Part shown: positions 9,101 through 15,697 of the stretch, piece after piece
Layout of the letters: the number at the start of each line of letters is the position of its first letter
How positions within the stretch are numbered: position 1 is the first letter of the stretch
Assembly (NCBI GenBank): GCA_945834475.1
Contig: CAMAHK010000020.1
Span: forward strand, 1-32,359
Direction of reading: 5' to 3'
DNA length: 32,359 nt
From: an uncultured Verrucomicrobiota bacterium
GTDB taxonomy: Bacteria; Verrucomicrobiota; Kiritimatiellia; RFP12; UBA1067
Made by a program: the position numbers and the translations under genes
The notes under the pieces: generated by a model
What the model was told of the DNA's origin: nothing
The model's input: the letters and a program-made list of their open reading frames with translations, nothing else
The model's database searches: none

Positions 9101-9924
9101 CGTACTTCGTCGGCACGGAGAACGAGTACTTGCCGCTCGGCATCTGCGCGTATCAGGGCAACGGATTCCTCGATCCGTCGACGGCCGAGTTCGGTACGGT
9201 GATCGTGCCGCAGGACGGGACGTACTACTACGACTACACGTCGCAGACGAAGGAACTCGAGGTGCGCGAGAACGGCGGCGTTGACATGGTCGTCAAGACT
9301 GTGTTGTGGGGCAATCCCGTCGGGGCGTTCCGCAAGCAGTACGCGGAGATCCTGCCCGAGGACCGCAACCGACTCCACCAGAAGATTCTTGGCTCGATCG
9401 CGCAGGCCGCGACGGCGACGGGCGAGCTCGAGGCGGACATCACGAGCTATCCGGCGCGCCGCGAATTCAAGTGCTTCGTGCCCGACTACGCGACGGTGGC
9501 GGGCGACACAATCACGCTGCAGCTGCCGGCGCTGATCTCGACGATTCCGAACTATGCAGGCAAGGTTCGCCGCACACCATTCGCCGTGGCGGGCGCAGGG
9601 GCCGAGGACGAGACGTACGTCATTCGTTTCCCTGAGGGCTACACCGAGATCGAGCATCTGCCTCAGTCGTTTACGTTCGCGAATCCCTACGACAGCAACT
9701 TCCCGTGGCTCGTCGCGAAGGTGGCTTCACGTATTGACGACGACGGCCGTCTCGTGGTCGAGATCCGCCGCGACGTGAAGGGTCGGACATATTCGTGGTA
9801 CTACGCCGATTTCATCGAGCTTATCCGCGACCGCAACCGGATCGCCGCCTCGCGGGCGAACCGGACGATCGTGGTGCGCAAGACCGTACCGTCCGCGTCC
9901 TCGCGGACTGGCGCTGGCAAGTAA
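6166..9924 (+). CDS. Secreted DUF3857/transglutaminase-like tandem protein
   Basis: Starting at ATG 6166 (or 6172), this is a 1252-residue protein with a clear signal peptide (MKKK start, hydrophobic core, cleavage after VRA). It contains two DUF3857-plus-transglutaminase-core units. The first has the papain-like triad: C330 in YGVCRDKAG, H370 in FFNHAIVAVD and D386 in MLMDPTNE. The second (about residues 700-1000) keeps the fold signature ERYATRVDYVRTLAALYRAAGYEA but has Arg in place of the Cys and Gly in place of the Asp, with only H958 retained, so it is probably non-catalytic. Related proteins are periplasmic and often sit near sugar- or peptide-processing genes, but no substrate is established here. 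The reading frame is continuous with the upstream transporter. The last 13 residues are encoded by repeat copy D. Confidence 0.8.
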   Translation: MTMKKKLNVVLLVVLASLAATAVRADEVTVERFPDADSVLVDSLSKITYKPDGSYEEISESWTKILTEKGRRDESVISMRYSKRYGNAEILYVGAIGTNGVERVIDISKTTKESTDNSSMSVNIYDPLDRRIVCTIPNLKVGETVHTKTRSAETKARCEGVWSDINVFEWSCPILKSTVEITAPKELPLKKKTILNPLGNVTATEKELADGSILHTWVATNSPQCFPEPAMPRLFTEVQHMRVSTAETWEELSQWYWNLCLPHIMKTTPAMTNKVEEVLVGLKDDDAKIRAIFKFVSQEIRYMGLTMEDTSPGYAPHDIDVTFDNRYGVCRDKAGLLVALLRIAGFEAYPVLIHVAEKIDPSVPRPFFNHAIVAVDRGSRSYMLMDPTNENAKDLFPAYESDKSYLVARPDGETLLTTPIPTAEHNQLKVNSHARLAQDGSMFLENEIFFNGINDSVYRESFVKMTSEARTKFFERVVRAVAPGAELVRCSVEPENMLDTETPIRVVLSSRLPEAVLPGETCGELMVPFVTRALGMANFILNGNTALEKRRFKLTLDSTASVCETIEIELNGALGAVKELPGDEAIQGGYNYNRSFRYADGKLTAHRCAAVTSVEFTPEEYAQLREDIKRTEAAERKRPVFFNDRTSGADVRWRLESTEVDIFGPHSWVSTNRIEKEILTYEGKKSSAELKFSYNPAIQDLKLLSASVRNKDGTEYAVSEKEINVMDCGWAAAAPRYPAGKLLVVNLPSVEIGSTISYTLVNVMTNAPASFYTTFGFDAKDPLDRRYVRLNDWTREVINPRRIPNEPGQPYSSLWRDQLIVSSNDFSQLMAEFRAADDAAVGTDAALEAALETIAKEEQATLVGTNGVVAIRNWMTKHVSVAGPSLWELPFKDQFTSPDVILAERYATRVDYVRTLAALYRAAGYEADVVLAGTDAAYPEDLRKRTRYEKPNAYEFAHALCRVTVKSGGFLGFFRDSVTYFVGTENEYLPLGICAYQGNGFLDPSTAEFGTVIVPQDGTYYYDYTSQTKELEVRENGGVDMVVKTVLWGNPVGAFRKQYAEILPEDRNRLHQKILGSIAQAATATGELEADITSYPARREFKCFVPDYATVAGDTITLQLPALISTIPNYAGKVRRTPFAVAGAGAEDETYVIRFPEGYTEIEHLPQSFTFANPYDSNFPWLVAKVASRIDDDGRLVVEIRRDVKGRTYSWYYADFIELIRDRNRIAASRANRTIVVRKTVPSASSRTGAGK
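9884..9917 (+). repeat. Solo half of the CCGTACCG palindromic repeat (copy D), coding
   Basis: This 34-bp stretch begins CCGTACCG and folds as GTCCGCG (9891-9897), loop TCCT, CGCGGAC (9902-9908). Its first 33 bases match the reverse complement of 11587-11619 in copy B at 29 positions. Two of the four differences are a paired C-G to T-A change that preserves the stem. It encodes the C-terminal residues VPSASSRTGAG of the secreted protein. Confidence 0.8.
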
Positions 9925-9946
9925 TCATAACGAAAGGAGAAATGAC

Positions 9947-11026
9947 ATGAAGAAACTCGTGCTGACGTTCGCTCTCTCGGCGGCGGCTGTTGCCGGCGCT
10001 GCCGTGTCACCTGTCCAGACGCTTTGGAAGGCGGGGGACAACGGGATCAAGATCTACCGCATTCCGGCGTTGTGCACGGCGCCGAACGGGGATCTCGTCG
10101 CGGCGTGTGACGCGCGCACGAACCACGGCGGCGACCTCAATACCTGCCAGCCGATCAACATCACGATCCGCCGCTCGAGCGACAACGGCAAGACGTGGAC
10201 GGCACCCAAGAACTCGTACACGTGGACGTGGACCGACGTCGAGAAGTGGGCGGGTTCGGATCCCTCGCTGATCGTTGACAACGAGGCGAAGAAGATCTTC
10301 CTCTTCTACAACGTGTGGGAGTGCAAGCACAACTACGGCGTCTACCAGTTCTGGGTGCAGGAATCGTCCGACAACGGCAAGACGTGGTCCAAGCCGCGCG
10401 ACATCTCGAAGGACATCGCCTTCGACGCCTGGCCGTTCGGCAAGCGCCAGAATCAGGGCGGCTTCATCTTCATCACGTCCGGTTCGGGCATCCAGACGAA
10501 GGACGGCACGCTTCTTCACACGCTCGTCCATGTCGGCGACGGCAACGCGCTCTTCGGCTCGACCGACCACGGCAAGACGTGGAAGGCGATCGGCACGCCC
10601 GTCAAGTGCGGCGACGAGTGCAAGGTCGTCGAACTCAACGACGGCACGTGGATGATCAACTCGCGTTGGCGCGGCGGCGGGCGTCAGATCCATGTCTCGA
10701 AGGATCGTGGCCAGACGTGGGAGTCGCGCTACGACAACACGCTGCGCGATCCGCAGTGTAATGCGCAGATCATGCGCGTCGGCAAGACGCTTCTCTTCTC
10801 GAACTGCAACTCGGGCGGCCGCAACAATCTCTACCTGCGTGCCTCGCTTGACGACGGCCAGACCTGGAACGAGGGCATCTCAATTTGTCCGCAGGGCGCC
10901 GCGTACAGCGACATCACGATCACGAAAGACAAGCAGGTCGGCATCCTCTACGAAGGCGCCGGCTATGCGACGATTGATTTCGTGACCGTCCCGCTTGCCG
11001 ACGTGAAGGCGAGTCTGGGGAAGTGA
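9947..11026 (+). CDS. Exo-alpha-sialidase (GH33-type), secreted
   Basis: This 359-residue protein has a short signal peptide (about residues 1-19). It carries the sialidase hallmarks: YRIP at 37-40, whose arginine belongs to the carboxylate-binding triad, and five Asp boxes of the form SxDxGxTW, the first at 77-84. R56 and the D63 region lie in the usual acid/base segment. A late AYSDI gives Y320, the expected nucleophile, followed by an LYEG segment with its partner glutamate. It should release terminal sialic acids from host mucin glycans in the periplasm or outside the cell. AAAGGAG sits just upstream of the ATG. The next gene encodes a mutarotase-like/symporter fusion, which fits capture of the released sugar. 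It lies 22 bases after the transglutaminase gene, possibly co-transcribed. Confidence 0.88.
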   Translation: MKKLVLTFALSAAAVAGAAVSPVQTLWKAGDNGIKIYRIPALCTAPNGDLVAACDARTNHGGDLNTCQPINITIRRSSDNGKTWTAPKNSYTWTWTDVEKWAGSDPSLIVDNEAKKIFLFYNVWECKHNYGVYQFWVQESSDNGKTWSKPRDISKDIAFDAWPFGKRQNQGGFIFITSGSGIQTKDGTLLHTLVHVGDGNALFGSTDHGKTWKAIGTPVKCGDECKVVELNDGTWMINSRWRGGGRQIHVSKDRGQTWESRYDNTLRDPQCNAQIMRVGKTLLFSNCNSGGRNNLYLRASLDDGQTWNEGISICPQGAAYSDITITKDKQVGILYEGAGYATIDFVTVPLADVKASLGK

Positions 11027-11027
11027 G

Positions 11028-11096
11028 GGTTGTTGGTTGCGGGTTGTTGGTTGTTGGTTGCTGGTTGTTGGTTGAGGTCGATGGTTGAGGTTGACG
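11028..11096. repeat. GGTTGNN heptad tandem repeat
   Basis: Seven uninterrupted 7-bp units beginning GGTTG run from 11028 to 11076, followed by degenerate units up to the ATG at 11097. It starts two bases after the sialidase stop codon and fills the whole gap to the symporter gene. It contains the only Shine-Dalgarno-like bases (GAGG, 11087-11090) for that gene, so change in repeat number might affect its translation. Confidence 0.85.
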
Positions 11097-13823
11097 ATGG
11101 AATGGCTTAAGCGTCTTGTTTGGGTGGCTTTGCTTGCGCCTGTGGCGCAGGCGACGCCGGTTGAGGTTCAGTGGGGAGCGGTCGAAACGCTGCCCGCGAA
11201 GGTGGCACGTCCCTTCGGCGGCTTCCTGCCGGACGGTGCGTTCCTCGTCGCCGGCGGCAGCGACTTCGTCGACGGCGTCAAGGTTTACGGCGATTCCGTC
11301 TGCGTGCGGCGGGCCAACGCCGCGGTCGAGACGGCTCGCGGTACGGGGGCGGGGGACGTCTGGACGGTCGTCGGGCGTTTGTCGCATCGCGTCGCCGAGG
11401 GCGTCTCGTGCGAAGTGCCGACGGGTGTCTTCTGCGCGGGCGGTACCGACGGCGACACCGACTACGCCGACGCCTACATCTTCGACCCGCAAGTTCCGAT
11501 GGCTGCTACCGTACCGTCGCGGCCTTCGGCTGTCTCGCTTCGCTCGGCTGCGTCCTCAGCGACTGGCACTGGCCAGCCGACTGTTACCGCGCCTGTCCGT
11601 GAGGACACGGACGGTACGGGTGTGCCTGTCGTTCCGACGCGAGCCCTCGCGCCTTTGCCTGAGCCTGTGAAGATGGGCGCGGCGGCGGCCGACGGGTCGG
11701 TCGTCTACGTCGTCGGCGCGAAGAAGGTCTGGCGGCTCGATGTCGCGGCCGAAGACGCGGCGTGGGAATTCATCGGCGAAGTCCCCGGACCGGCGCGTGT
11801 GCAGCCGGTTGCGGCGATTCAGAACGGCGACCAGAAGGAGAAAATGCTCGTCGTCTACGGCGGCTTTGACAAGGAGACGTATGCGCCGCTGACCGACGGA
11901 CATGCGTTGATTCTGTCCTCTATTGGAGGAGGCAAGAGTGCCTCCTCCCCGACTTGGAAAACGCTTTCGCCGCTCCCGGAGAAGACAACGGTGATCGGCG
12001 CGGCGTTTCTGCCGTCGGGGCATCAGCACGTTCTTCTGATCGGCGGTTTCGGCTATGACGGCTGGGTTGCCCGGGCGCTCAACAAGTCGACGGAGAAGGA
12101 TCCGGTCAAGCTCGGCTGGCAGCGGAAGATCCTCGCGTACAACTGCGTCACCGACGCGTGGTGCGACTACGGCGAACTCGCGGAGGGCGACGTGCCGCGG
12201 TGCGGCGCGGCGGCGGGACTCAAGAAGGGCAAGACGCCCGAATCGTACGAGCTCGTGATCGCGGGTGGCGAACAGGCGCCGGCCCTGCGCACGGCCGCCG
12301 TCTCGACGGCGTCGTTCCGCAAGACGGGCAAGTTCGGCGCGACAGCCTGGGCGGTCGTCGCCGTCTACGCGCTTCTGATGGTCGGCATGGCCTGTTTCTT
12401 TATCTTCAAGAAGAAGGACGAGAACGACTACTTCCGCGGCGGCGGGAAGATTCCGTGGTATGTCGCGGGCATGTCGATCTTCGCGACGATGCTCTCGTCC
12501 ATTACCTTCATTGCGATTCCGACGCAGGCGTATCTGCAGGACTGGCGGTACTTCGTGATGGCGTTCTTCATCATCGGCATGGCGCCGGTCGCGATCTACT
12601 ACTATTTGCCGTTCTTCTGCCGTCTCGGCATCACCTCGGCGTACGAGTATCTCGAGAAGCGCTTCAACCTGGGCGTGCGGCTCTTCGGCTCGGCGGCGTT
12701 CATCGTCTTCATGGTCTGCCGCGTCGCGGTCGTGACCTTGCTTCCGGCGATCGCGCTTAATGCGGTGACCGGCGTTTCGATCGACACGTGCATTCTCATC
12801 TGCGGCATCCTCACGATGGTCTACTGCTCGCTCGGCGGACTCGAGGCCGTCATCTGGTCGGACTTCGTGCAGGGCATCGTGCTCATGGGCGGTGCGGTCT
12901 CGGTGCTGGTGCTCCTCATCTGCAAGACGGGCGGCGTCGGTGCGTTCTGGACGGTTGCCGCGTCGTATGATAAGAACACGCTCTGGGACTTCCGCTTCCT
13001 CTTCTCGCAGCCCGTCTTCTGGGTCGTCGCGGTGCAGGGCCTCATCTCGAACCTCTCGAGCTACACCTCGGACCAGTGCGTCATCCAGCGTTACATCGCG
13101 ACGCCGGACGAGAACGCGACGAAGCGCTCGCTGTGGTTCAACGGCTGCATGTCGGTCTTTGCGCAGGTCGTCTTCTACGGCATCGGCATGGCGCTCTTCG
13201 CGTTCTATCACACGCATCCGGCGGCGATGGACGTGACGATGCCGAAGGGCGATTCGATCCTGCCGATCTTCATGGCGACGGAAATGCCGCCGTGGCTCGC
13301 GGGTCTCGTGATCGCGGCGGTCTTCGCGGCGACGATCTCAACGCTCTCCGCCAACCTGAGCTCGGCCTCGACGGCGATTGTGACGGACTTCATCAAGCGC
13401 TTCAATCCGACGATCTCGGGCAAGGCGCAGATCCGATCGGGACAGGTCTGCACGTACGTGATCGGCGTCCTCGGCATCACCGTGGCGCTCATCCTCTCGC
13501 GCATGGAGTCGTCGGCCCTCTTCGACAACTTCAACAAGTACATCGCGATGCTGACGGCGGGTTTGACGGGGCTCTTCTTCATGGGCGTCTTCCTGCCGCG
13601 CATCAAGGGCTGGGCGGCGGTTCTCGGTCTCATCGCGAACTACTTCGTCTGCTTCAGCTGTGAGATTCTCAATTGCAATGTCTTCGGCCTCAAGTTCCAT
13701 CCGTTCCTTCTGGGCGGCATCGGGCTCGTGGTCTGCGTCGCGACGGCGACGGTTGCGTCCTTCCTTTTCCGCGAGAAGGGACACGACCTCACGGGGCTGA
13801 CGATCAAGACGCTGAAGAAGTAA
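11097..13823 (+). CDS. Kelch/mutarotase-like domain fused to a sodium:solute symporter
   Basis: This protein has 908 residues from ATG 11097; a TTG at 11085 lies inside the repeat and is less likely. Residues 1-19 are a signal peptide. Residues about 20-410 form kelch-type beta-propeller blades (PFGGFLPDGAFLVAGG, LVVYGGFD, HVLLIGGFGYDG, YELVIAGGEQ), like the NanM-type cyclically permuted mutarotase. From about 413 to 905 is an SSS-family transporter with a dozen or so membrane segments, including SLGGLEAVIWSDFVQG and TLSANLSSASTAIVTDF. The likely task is to equilibrate sialic acid anomers outside the membrane and import them with sodium, in line with the sialidase just upstream. Substrate is inferred from context. 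Two palindromic insertions lie in the propeller (11509-11619 and 11925-11948). No nanA, nanE or nanK is in the window. Confidence 0.8.
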   Translation: MEWLKRLVWVALLAPVAQATPVEVQWGAVETLPAKVARPFGGFLPDGAFLVAGGSDFVDGVKVYGDSVCVRRANAAVETARGTGAGDVWTVVGRLSHRVAEGVSCEVPTGVFCAGGTDGDTDYADAYIFDPQVPMAATVPSRPSAVSLRSAASSATGTGQPTVTAPVREDTDGTGVPVVPTRALAPLPEPVKMGAAAADGSVVYVVGAKKVWRLDVAAEDAAWEFIGEVPGPARVQPVAAIQNGDQKEKMLVVYGGFDKETYAPLTDGHALILSSIGGGKSASSPTWKTLSPLPEKTTVIGAAFLPSGHQHVLLIGGFGYDGWVARALNKSTEKDPVKLGWQRKILAYNCVTDAWCDYGELAEGDVPRCGAAAGLKKGKTPESYELVIAGGEQAPALRTAAVSTASFRKTGKFGATAWAVVAVYALLMVGMACFFIFKKKDENDYFRGGGKIPWYVAGMSIFATMLSSITFIAIPTQAYLQDWRYFVMAFFIIGMAPVAIYYYLPFFCRLGITSAYEYLEKRFNLGVRLFGSAAFIVFMVCRVAVVTLLPAIALNAVTGVSIDTCILICGILTMVYCSLGGLEAVIWSDFVQGIVLMGGAVSVLVLLICKTGGVGAFWTVAASYDKNTLWDFRFLFSQPVFWVVAVQGLISNLSSYTSDQCVIQRYIATPDENATKRSLWFNGCMSVFAQVVFYGIGMALFAFYHTHPAAMDVTMPKGDSILPIFMATEMPPWLAGLVIAAVFAATISTLSANLSSASTAIVTDFIKRFNPTISGKAQIRSGQVCTYVIGVLGITVALILSRMESSALFDNFNKYIAMLTAGLTGLFFMGVFLPRIKGWAAVLGLIANYFVCFSCEILNCNVFGLKFHPFLLGGIGLVVCVATATVASFLFREKGHDLTGLTIKTLKK
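11509..11619 (-). repeat. Full palindromic repeat element (copy B) inside the kelch domain
   Basis: This 111-bp element is bounded by CCGTACCGTC (11509-11518) and its exact reverse complement GACGGTACGG (11610-11619). The right half folds as GTCCGTG (11595-11601), loop AGGA, CACGGAC (11606-11612). The core at 11519-11550 matches the reverse complement of 18332-18363 (copy C) at 30 of 32 positions, so B and C carry the core in opposite orientations. At 37 codons it keeps the frame and adds a Ser/Ala/Thr-rich loop at residues 138-175. Confidence 0.85.
11925..11948. repeat. Perfect 9-bp hairpin within the kelch-domain coding sequence
   Basis: GGAGGAGGC (11925-11933), a six-base loop, and its exact complement GCCTCCTCC (11940-11948) lie in frame and encode a Gly/Ser-rich stretch (IGGGKSASS). 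It differs in sequence from the CCGTACCG family. It may be a second kind of small palindromic insertion; only one copy is in the window. Confidence 0.6.
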
Positions 13824-13839
13824 AAGGACTCAAACGCAA

Positions 13840-14118
13840 ATGCTGACGCTCTCGTCGATTTTTGAATTCGCGATGCTGTTCACCTTCGGCTTCTCCTGGC
13901 CCTTCGCCATTGCGAAGACGCTGAAGGCGAAGCGGGTGGACGGCAAGTCGCCGCTCTTCATGATCATCGTGCTCGCGGGCTATGTCTGCGGCATTGTCGC
14001 GCGGCTCGTGGATGACGTGCCCGGCAACGACTGGCTCTGCCTCGTCTATCTGCTCGACATGGCACTCGTCTCGACGGACCTGACGCTCTACTTTCATTAC
14101 GCACGTAAAAACAAATAA
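13840..14118 (+). CDS. Small PQ-loop (SemiSWEET-like) membrane protein
   Basis: This 92-residue protein has three predicted membrane segments (about residues 5-25, 38-58 and 64-86). Residues 17-45 read FGFSWPFAIAKTLKAKRVDGKSPLF in form, matching the PQ-loop/SemiSWEET pattern of a kinked first helix followed by a basic loop and GKSP; the usual PQ is PF here. SemiSWEETs form dimers that move sugars down a gradient, so a sugar channel is plausible but unproven. It lies 16 bases after the symporter gene and 9 bases before fucU, within what looks like one operon. Confidence 0.6.
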   Translation: MLTLSSIFEFAMLFTFGFSWPFAIAKTLKAKRVDGKSPLFMIIVLAGYVCGIVARLVDDVPGNDWLCLVYLLDMALVSTDLTLYFHYARKNK

Positions 14119-14127
14119 GGAGTCGTT

Positions 14128-14571
14128 ATGCTCAAAGGCATTTCCCCGCTGGTTTCCCCCGATCTCCTGAAGGTCATGGCCGAGATGGGCCATGGCGACG
14201 AGATCGTCTTCTCCGACGCGCACTTCCCGGCGCATTACTTCGGCAAGAACTGCAACTATGTGCTGCGCGCGGACGGTCTCAAGGCCGACCAGCTCCTCGC
14301 GGCGATCGTTCCGCTCTTCGAGCTCGACTGCTACGCGACGCCGGTCGTCATGATGGAGGCGGTAAAGGGCGATACCCTCGACCCGAAGGTCGAAGAGGCC
14401 TACCGCGCCGCGCTCAAGTACGACGGCACCATCGAGCAGATGGAGCGCTACGCCTTCTACGAGCGCGCGAAGAAGGCCTATGCAATCGTTCTTACGGGCG
14501 AAACCCGCAAGTACGGCAACATCATCCTCAAGAAGGGCGTCACGCCCGTCGCTGCGATCATGACCGCATGA
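14128..14571 (+). CDS. fucU: L-fucose mutarotase (RbsD/FucU family)
   Basis: This 147-residue protein has the family's N-terminal signature, beginning [26 protein letters not shown]22 and D30 stand where the E. coli FucU active site is expected, and the C-terminal [15 protein letters not shown] is also typical. FucU interconverts the alpha and beta anomers of L-fucose; relatives act on ribose. Fucose and sialic acid are the two capping sugars of mucins, so it fits the neighbouring sialidase and transporter genes. AAGGAG precedes the start. Its TGA overlaps a small open frame (14568-14627) that bridges to the next gene. Confidence 0.85.
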   Translation: MLKGISPLVSPDLLKVMAEMGHGDEIVFSDAHFPAHYFGKNCNYVLRADGLKADQLLAAIVPLFELDCYATPVVMMEAVKGDTLDPKVEEAYRAALKYDGTIEQMERYAFYERAKKAYAIVLTGETRKYGNIILKKGVTPVAAIMTA

Positions 14572-14627
14572 TGGACATCGAGCGCCTCATCTCGGACCTC
14601 TTTTTACAAAAGGAAAATAACGGATGA
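14568..14627 (+). CDS. Possible 19-residue coupled mini-ORF or gene remnant
   Basis: ATG at 14568 overlaps the fucU stop by the ATGA pattern (14568-14571), and the frame ends in TGA that overlaps the potD start by the same pattern (14624-14627). The peptide begins [12 protein letters not shown] and looks like the N-terminus of a longer, lost gene. It could instead be a chance frame that carries ribosomes onto potD, whose own binding site (AAAAGGAAAA, 14608-14617) lies inside it. No family is recognised. Confidence 0.35.
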   Translation: MMDIERLISDLFLQKENNG

Positions 14628-15694
14628 AAACGATAAATATTATTCTTGTTGCGGTCGCAATGCTTCTTTCCGGGTGCGCGAAGAAGGAGACGCTTCATGT
14701 CTACACGTGGGCGGATTACATTTCGCCGGATGTTGTGAGCGCGTTCGAAGAGAAGTACAACTGCAAGGTCGTCATTGACACGTTCGACACGAACGAGTCG
14801 ATGTATGCGAAGCTTAAGGCGGGCTCGGCCGGGTATGACATCATGTTCCCGTCGAGCTACATGGTGAAGCTGATGGCGAAGGAGGGTCTCATCGTCAAGC
14901 TCGACCACGCGAAGTGTCCCTCGCTTCGGAAGAACTTCTACAAGCCGTATGCGAAGATGCTCCCCGAGGATCCGGATCTTGAGTGGGCCGCGCCGTATTC
15001 GTCGTCCCCGACGATCCTCTTCTACAATCCCGCGAAGATTCCAGCGGGGACGGACATGGAGACGTGGGCGGTCTTGGCGAATCCCGCGTTCAAGGGCAAG
15101 GTCTCGTTCCTCGACGACATGCGCGAGGTGGTCGGCGCGGGACTGATGGCGAACGGCTTCTCGATTAACTCGACGAATCCCGCCGAACTCGACAAGGCCG
15201 TCGAGACGGTGCTCGTGTGGAAGGCGAACGTGCGCAAGTTCGACTCCGAGTCGTACAAGACGGAAGTGGCGAGCGGCTCGACGTGGATCGGACAGGGCTT
15301 CGGCCAGGTCGCACGCCAGGTCATCCTCGGTGAGGCGGAGGACGGCTCGGATGCGCGTCCCGATCTCGCCTACGCCTATCCGCGCGAGGGCTTCACGGAA
15401 TCGTGCGAGGAGATGGTGATTTCGTCGAAGGCGCAGAATCCCGACCTCGCCTACAAGCTGATCGAGTTCCTCTACGCCGACCTCGAGGCGGGTGTCGCGA
15501 ACATGCAGTACGTTCTCGGCATGCTCCCCTGCGCACCGGCGATCGCGGCGCTGGACGAGAAGTTCCGCGACGCTGTCGTTGCCAAGCCTGAGACCCTGGC
15601 GAAGGGACAGGTCATTGTCGGCCTCGAGGAGATTCCCGGTGCGATGGAGCTCTACGCCAAGGCGTGGGACCGGATCAAGGCGACGGATAAATAA
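14624..15694 (+). CDS. potD: Spermidine/putrescine-binding lipoprotein (PotD-like)
   Basis: This 356-residue periplasmic binding protein has a lipoprotein signal (LLSGC, lipidated C18). The mature start LHVYTWADYISPDVVSAFEEKYNCKV is typical of PotD/PotF, as are YDIMFPSS near residue 68, PYSSSPTILFYN near 124 and GSTWIGQGFGQVA near 223. It would bind polyamines in the periplasm and hand them to an ABC permease. No potA, potB or potC is nearby, so it either works with a permease encoded elsewhere or acts as a sensor. Three bases separate it from an agmatinase gene, a functional link because agmatinase makes putrescine. Confidence 0.85.
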   Translation: MKTINIILVAVAMLLSGCAKKETLHVYTWADYISPDVVSAFEEKYNCKVVIDTFDTNESMYAKLKAGSAGYDIMFPSSYMVKLMAKEGLIVKLDHAKCPSLRKNFYKPYAKMLPEDPDLEWAAPYSSSPTILFYNPAKIPAGTDMETWAVLANPAFKGKVSFLDDMREVVGAGLMANGFSINSTNPAELDKAVETVLVWKANVRKFDSESYKTEVASGSTWIGQGFGQVARQVILGEAEDGSDARPDLAYAYPREGFTESCEEMVISSKAQNPDLAYKLIEFLYADLEAGVANMQYVLGMLPCAPAIAALDEKFRDAVVAKPETLAKGQVIVGLEEIPGAMELYAKAWDRIKATDK

Positions 15695-15697
15695 CGT

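Noticed and set aside
11085-11096. TTG start for the mutarotase-symporter gene
   Set aside because: It lies in the heptad repeat; the signal peptide starts cleanly at ATG 11097.
11028-11096. CRISPR-like array
   Set aside because: The units are 7 bp with no spacers and there are no cas genes; it is a simple tandem repeat.
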